A stretch of 47,346 nucleotides of DNA, from assembly GCA_031259875.1 (NCBI GenBank), contig JAIRKW010000118.1:1-47346 (forward strand), written 5' to 3'. Below the pieces are notes generated by a model. It did not search any database. It saw nothing but the letters and a program-made list of their open reading frames with translations, and had not been told where the DNA came from. Shown here one piece after another: positions 44,593 through 47,346 of the stretch (the stretch's first letter is position 1; the number at the start of each line of letters is the position of its first letter). The DNA comes from Campylobacteraceae bacterium. GTDB taxonomy: Bacteria > Campylobacterota > Campylobacteria > Campylobacterales > Campylobacteraceae. Position numbers and translations under genes: made by a program.

Positions 44593-44749
44593 AGTTACTC
44601 TTTTTATTAATTTTTATCTCAAATTCACCACTTGTATCAAGCAAAAGTTCGAAATTATACCACAAATATATCTCGGCAGCATTTTCATTATTTAACGGAC
44701 AATATGAGAGGTCATACTTTGGCAGAGAAAATATACTCTTTGCGGACAT
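44576..44749 (-). CDS. Short 57-codon frame before ruvA, doubtful
   Basis: Open from an ATG at 44749 to a TGA at 44578-44576, overlapping the ruvA start by 17 bases. The peptide begins MSAKSIFSLPKYDLSYCPL and ends GEFEIKINKKSNYDSSY. No ribosome binding site is evident. It lies directly behind the degraded DUF342 gene and may be its C-terminal remnant in another frame or an unrelated small gene. A promoter-like TATAAT sits inside it. Confidence 0.25.
   Translation of the reverse strand: MSAKSIFSLPKYDLSYCPLNNENAAEIYLWYNFELLLDTSGEFEIKINKKSNYDSSY
44654..44659 (-). promoter_or_regulatory. Extended -10 box for the ruvA-ddl-murF group
   Basis: On the minus strand: TGG followed by TATAAT, 61 bases before the ruvA ATG. 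Confidence 0.5.
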
Positions 44750-44770
44750 GAAAATTCACCATTTTCCATA

Positions 44771-45455
44771 TTATGTTCCAAATTCAGCCTCAGCGATATC
44801 TATATGCGTTTGCAAACTATCAGCCATACTTGTAAGATGCCGATAACTGTTGCTTAAAATGTCGAATTCTCCCACTTTGACCAATAATTTACTACTATCG
44901 GGAAGTTTTCCTTTATCTCTTGCAAGCTTGATTTTCATGCGGCAATTTTGACTCTTTAAAAGTCTATTTTCTACCTCCAAACGCTTCCTGTCTGCCATTT
45001 TTTGTGTCTTTTCAAATTCTCTTTTGTAAAACATTATCTTTTCATAAAGTGCTGATACGGCATCATACTTTTGCATATCAAAAATCGGTTTTAATGTTAT
45101 AGTATTTTCGCACCACCTGCAATATCTATCTCTACCATATCTGTTGCTGTAAGTCCGTTTCTAGAACCAAATTTTATAATTTGTTTCTATGATACCGTTT
45201 TCCATAAAATCAACATTAACGATATTGGCGCATATCTTACCGCCTTTAAGGTATTTTACTTTTACATCGCCGCTTTTAATAATACCGTGATGAGTATATA
45301 TATCAGCATATTCGGCGTTTATGCAAGACGTTTTATGAGTTGTTTTTTTTAATCTCAATCTGGAGTACTTGTACGCTTTCACCGCTTTTTAAATGTGCTG
45401 CTGTAAGATAGTTTTTGCCATCCTTGCCAAAACTCTTCTTGCTGCTGAAATTAAT
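44771..45455 (-). pseudogene. Degraded DUF342/FapA-like gene
   Basis: Frames must be switched three times to read one protein. The first piece is GKDGKNYLTAAHLKSGESVQV (about 45435-45373). It is followed by THKTSCINAEYADIYTHHG and IKSGDVKVKYLKGGKICANIV, then FGSRNGLTATDMVEIDIAGG, then a coiled coil from 45076 (KYDAVSALYEKIMFYKREFEKTQKMADRKR). The repeated short beta-strand pattern with a final coiled coil is the layout of the DUF342/FapA C-terminal half. The N-terminal half is gone. Position between ruvA and murJ matches an intact gene recalled from C. jejuni (Cj0800c region). Frame breaks are seen directly; the family is inferred. Confidence 0.68.
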
Positions 45456-45569
45456 AATATTAAAAAATTTCGAAAGTTACTCTATTAATTTATATACATA
45501 AAAAATATATAATATTACATCGTTTTTCATTAATCACAATTAAATATGCTTGCTTTAACCTACTTTTGA

Positions 45570-45575
45570 TATACT
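45570..45575 (+). promoter_or_regulatory. -10 box for murJ-cysS
   Basis: TATACT 36 bases before the murJ ATG. No clear -35 and a weak ribosome binding site. Confidence 0.4.
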
Positions 45576-45611
45576 AACAACTTAATTTTGAGTTTCAATG
45601 TAAGTTAAAAT

Positions 45612-47018
45612 ATGATTATAAAAAACTTTTTTACCAATAGCGGAGGCATTCTTGTATCGCGTTTATTTGGTTTCGTCCGCGACCTTTTAACAGCCAATAT
45701 TTTAGGCGCGAACATCTACAGCGATATGTTTATGGTAGCATTTAAACTGCCCAATCTTTTCCGCCGCATTTTCGCCGAAGGTGCGTTTACACAAGCTTTT
45801 CTGCCGGCTTTTACAAAATCACATTCAAAAGGTATTTTTGCTATTAGTGTATTTGTAAGATTTTTTATATTTATACTTTTTTTAACACTCCTTGTTGTGT
45901 TATTCAGCCCGGCAATAACTAAAATTTTTGCTTACGGTTTTGATGATGAAGCGATATCAAATACCGCTCCATTGGTCAGTATAAACTTTTTTTATCTTAT
46001 ATTAATCTACATAGTAACATTTATAGCCTCTCTTCTGCAATACCGCGGACGATTTGCGGTAACAGCATTTTCTACCTCGCTTTTAAATATTTCAATGATA
46101 ACAGCTCTGCTCTTAAGTGACCGTACGGCGCCGCAAAATACAGTATATTATTTGAGTTTTGGCGTTGTTATAGGCGGTATCTTACAGCTTTTAGTTCATA
46201 TATATGCTCTATCTAAAACAAGGCTTCTTTCACTTCTGTTTAACGCTGTAAAATATAGAAAAAAGCATAAGCAAAATGAGAGTGAACGCAAAGGATTTTA
46301 TAAAAACTTTTTTCATTCGGTATTGGGCGGCAGCACGGTACAACTGTCGGCTTTTGTGGATACTTGGCTGGCGAGTTTTTTGGCCGCAGGAAGTATTAGC
46401 TATCTTTTTTACGCCAATAGAATATTTCAACTTCCATTAGCGCTTTTTGCCATTGCGCTTTCTGTCGGTATATTTCCGCGCATCTCCATTCTTATCAAAA
46501 GAGAAGAGAAAGATGAAGCTATTAAGCTGCTCTCAAACGGTTTTTGGATACTGGCGTTTTTACTCTGCGGTTCAGCGCTGGGCGGCATTATACTGTCAAA
46601 ACCGATTATCAAACTACTATTTGAAAGAGGTCAATTTAACGCACAAGATACTGTTATATGCGCACAAGTTTTATCTATGTATCTTGCAGGACTTATTCCA
46701 TTTGGATTGTCGCGTATTTTCTCATTGTGGTTATTTGCACATCAAAGACAAAAAGAGGCAGCGGCTATTTCAATAACAGCTCTTGGCGGAGGCATAATAT
46801 TTTCATTTATACTTGTCTATCCTATGGGGGTAATGGGATTAGCTTTAGCAAACTCTATCGGTGGACTTTTTTTGTTTATCTTAACGGTCAAATCATTTGG
46901 AATAAAAACGTTTTTTGGTATAATCAAATCCTTAAAATCAGTTATGCTTATAGCTGCACTGATTGTTGAAGCTATTGTACTTATCTTTTTGATGGAAATT
47001 TTCAATGCATATTTATGA
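45612..47018 (+). CDS. murJ: MurJ (MviN), lipid II flippase
   Basis: 468 residues, about 14 membrane helices of the MOP/MATE-like fold, moving lipid II across the cytoplasmic membrane. Family marks: GFVRDLLTANILGANIYSDMFMVAFKLPNLFRRIFAEGAF (residues ~20-60, containing the conserved Arg pair and Asp), and LLFERGQFNAQDT in the second half. It overlaps cysS by 14 bases. Confidence 0.95.
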   Translation: MIIKNFFTNSGGILVSRLFGFVRDLLTANILGANIYSDMFMVAFKLPNLFRRIFAEGAFTQAFLPAFTKSHSKGIFAISVFVRFFIFILFLTLLVVLFSPAITKIFAYGFDDEAISNTAPLVSINFFYLILIYIVTFIASLLQYRGRFAVTAFSTSLLNISMITALLLSDRTAPQNTVYYLSFGVVIGGILQLLVHIYALSKTRLLSLLFNAVKYRKKHKQNESERKGFYKNFFHSVLGGSTVQLSAFVDTWLASFLAAGSISYLFYANRIFQLPLALFAIALSVGIFPRISILIKREEKDEAIKLLSNGFWILAFLLCGSALGGIILSKPIIKLLFERGQFNAQDTVICAQVLSMYLAGLIPFGLSRIFSLWLFAHQRQKEAAAISITALGGGIIFSFILVYPMGVMGLALANSIGGLFLFILTVKSFGIKTFFGIIKSLKSVMLIAALIVEAIVLIFLMEIFNAYL

Positions 47019-47346
47019 TTCAGCAAAAAAAGCAAAATTGGCATTTGAGCCTATAAAAAAAGGTGAAGCGTTAATATATGTCTGCGGACCTACAGTGTAT
47101 GATGATGCGCATTTGGGGCATGCAAGAAGCGCTTTGGCATTTGATTTGCTCAGACGCGTACTGACGCATTTGGAATATAAAGTAACTTTTGCAAAAAATT
47201 TTACCGACATTGACGATAAAATCATAAAAAAGATGAATGAGAGCGGCAAAAGCATGGAGGAGATAACATCTTTTTATACCAAAAGATACAAAGATGATAT
47301 GAGAGCTTTAGGCGTGCAAGACGCCGATATAGAGCCAAAAGCGACT
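47005..47346 (+). CDS. cysS: Cysteinyl-tRNA synthetase, N-terminal part (cut by window edge)
   Basis: 114 codons are visible, open to the right edge. Class I synthetase features: the zinc-binding cysteine and HIGH motif in VCGPTVYDDAHLGHARSALAFD, then FAKNFTDIDDKIIKK. The ATG at 47005 lies inside the end of murJ. Gene order murJ-cysS matches Campylobacter. Confidence 0.93.
   Translation, partial: MHIYDSAKKAKLAFEPIKKGEALIYVCGPTVYDDAHLGHARSALAFDLLRRVLTHLEYKVTFAKNFTDIDDKIIKKMNESGKSMEEITSFYTKRYKDDMRALGVQDADIEPKAT

Overview
The window comes from a low-GC member of the Campylobacterota (Epsilonproteobacteria), a free-living or Sulfurimonas/Campylobacter-like lineage that cannot be named more closely from sequence alone. 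This is inferred from gene content and from gene order recalled from Campylobacter jejuni. Three blocks match remembered C. jejuni neighbourhoods: rodA/rluD/flpA/trmB/ftsE/ftsX/envC-like, nadK through mrdA, and murF/ddl/ruvA/murJ/cysS. Coding density is high and most genes in a run overlap by 1-23 bases. I see no rRNA, CRISPR array, insertion sequence or prophage.

Layout. 1-2046 (minus): a decayed DUF945 paralogue directly behind an intact DUF945 gene. 2137-2213: a CAU-anticodon tRNA. 2262-3368 (minus): rodA. 3433-9396 (plus): pseudouridine synthase, FlpA-like fibronectin-repeat lipoprotein, trmB, ftsE, ftsX and an EnvC-like LytM protein. 9393-10702 (minus): nfeD and an SPFH protein. 11053-21543 (minus): a tightly packed 13-gene run, nadK-recN-tatD-mltD-rlpA-hisB-kdsC-lptC-lptA-engB-argA-mreD-like-mrdA, whose first start codon lies 7 nt behind a good -10 box. 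21679-22370: two small envelope proteins. 22499-26925 (plus): argG-rplI-hslV-hslU-era. 26984-35788 (plus): eight-gene type II secretion/type IV pilus-like module, the Cts competence system of Campylobacter, in the gene order of the secretory half of the Vibrio MSHA operon, ending in a 16-bp perfect hairpin. 35966-40073 (plus): pta, ackA and a radical SAM protein. 40492-44592 (minus): ruvA-ddl-Phd-like protein-hydrolase-murF. 44771-45455: a degraded DUF342/FapA-like pseudogene. 45612 to the edge (plus): murJ and the start of cysS.

Theme. Much of the window serves envelope growth: peptidoglycan precursors (ddl, murF), lipid II export (murJ), elongation (rodA, mrdA, mreD-like), remodelling (mltD, rlpA, FtsEX with EnvC-like) and lipopolysaccharide (kdsC, lptC, lptA). 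The most system-like item is the competence/secretion module, which carries core machinery but no pilin or pseudopilin genes. Other items worth attention are two neighbouring-gene remnants, a solitary Phd/YefM-like antitoxin-fold gene with tandem palindromic boxes, a MurF with a multi-helix membrane domain, and a probable leaderless start for the 13-gene operon.
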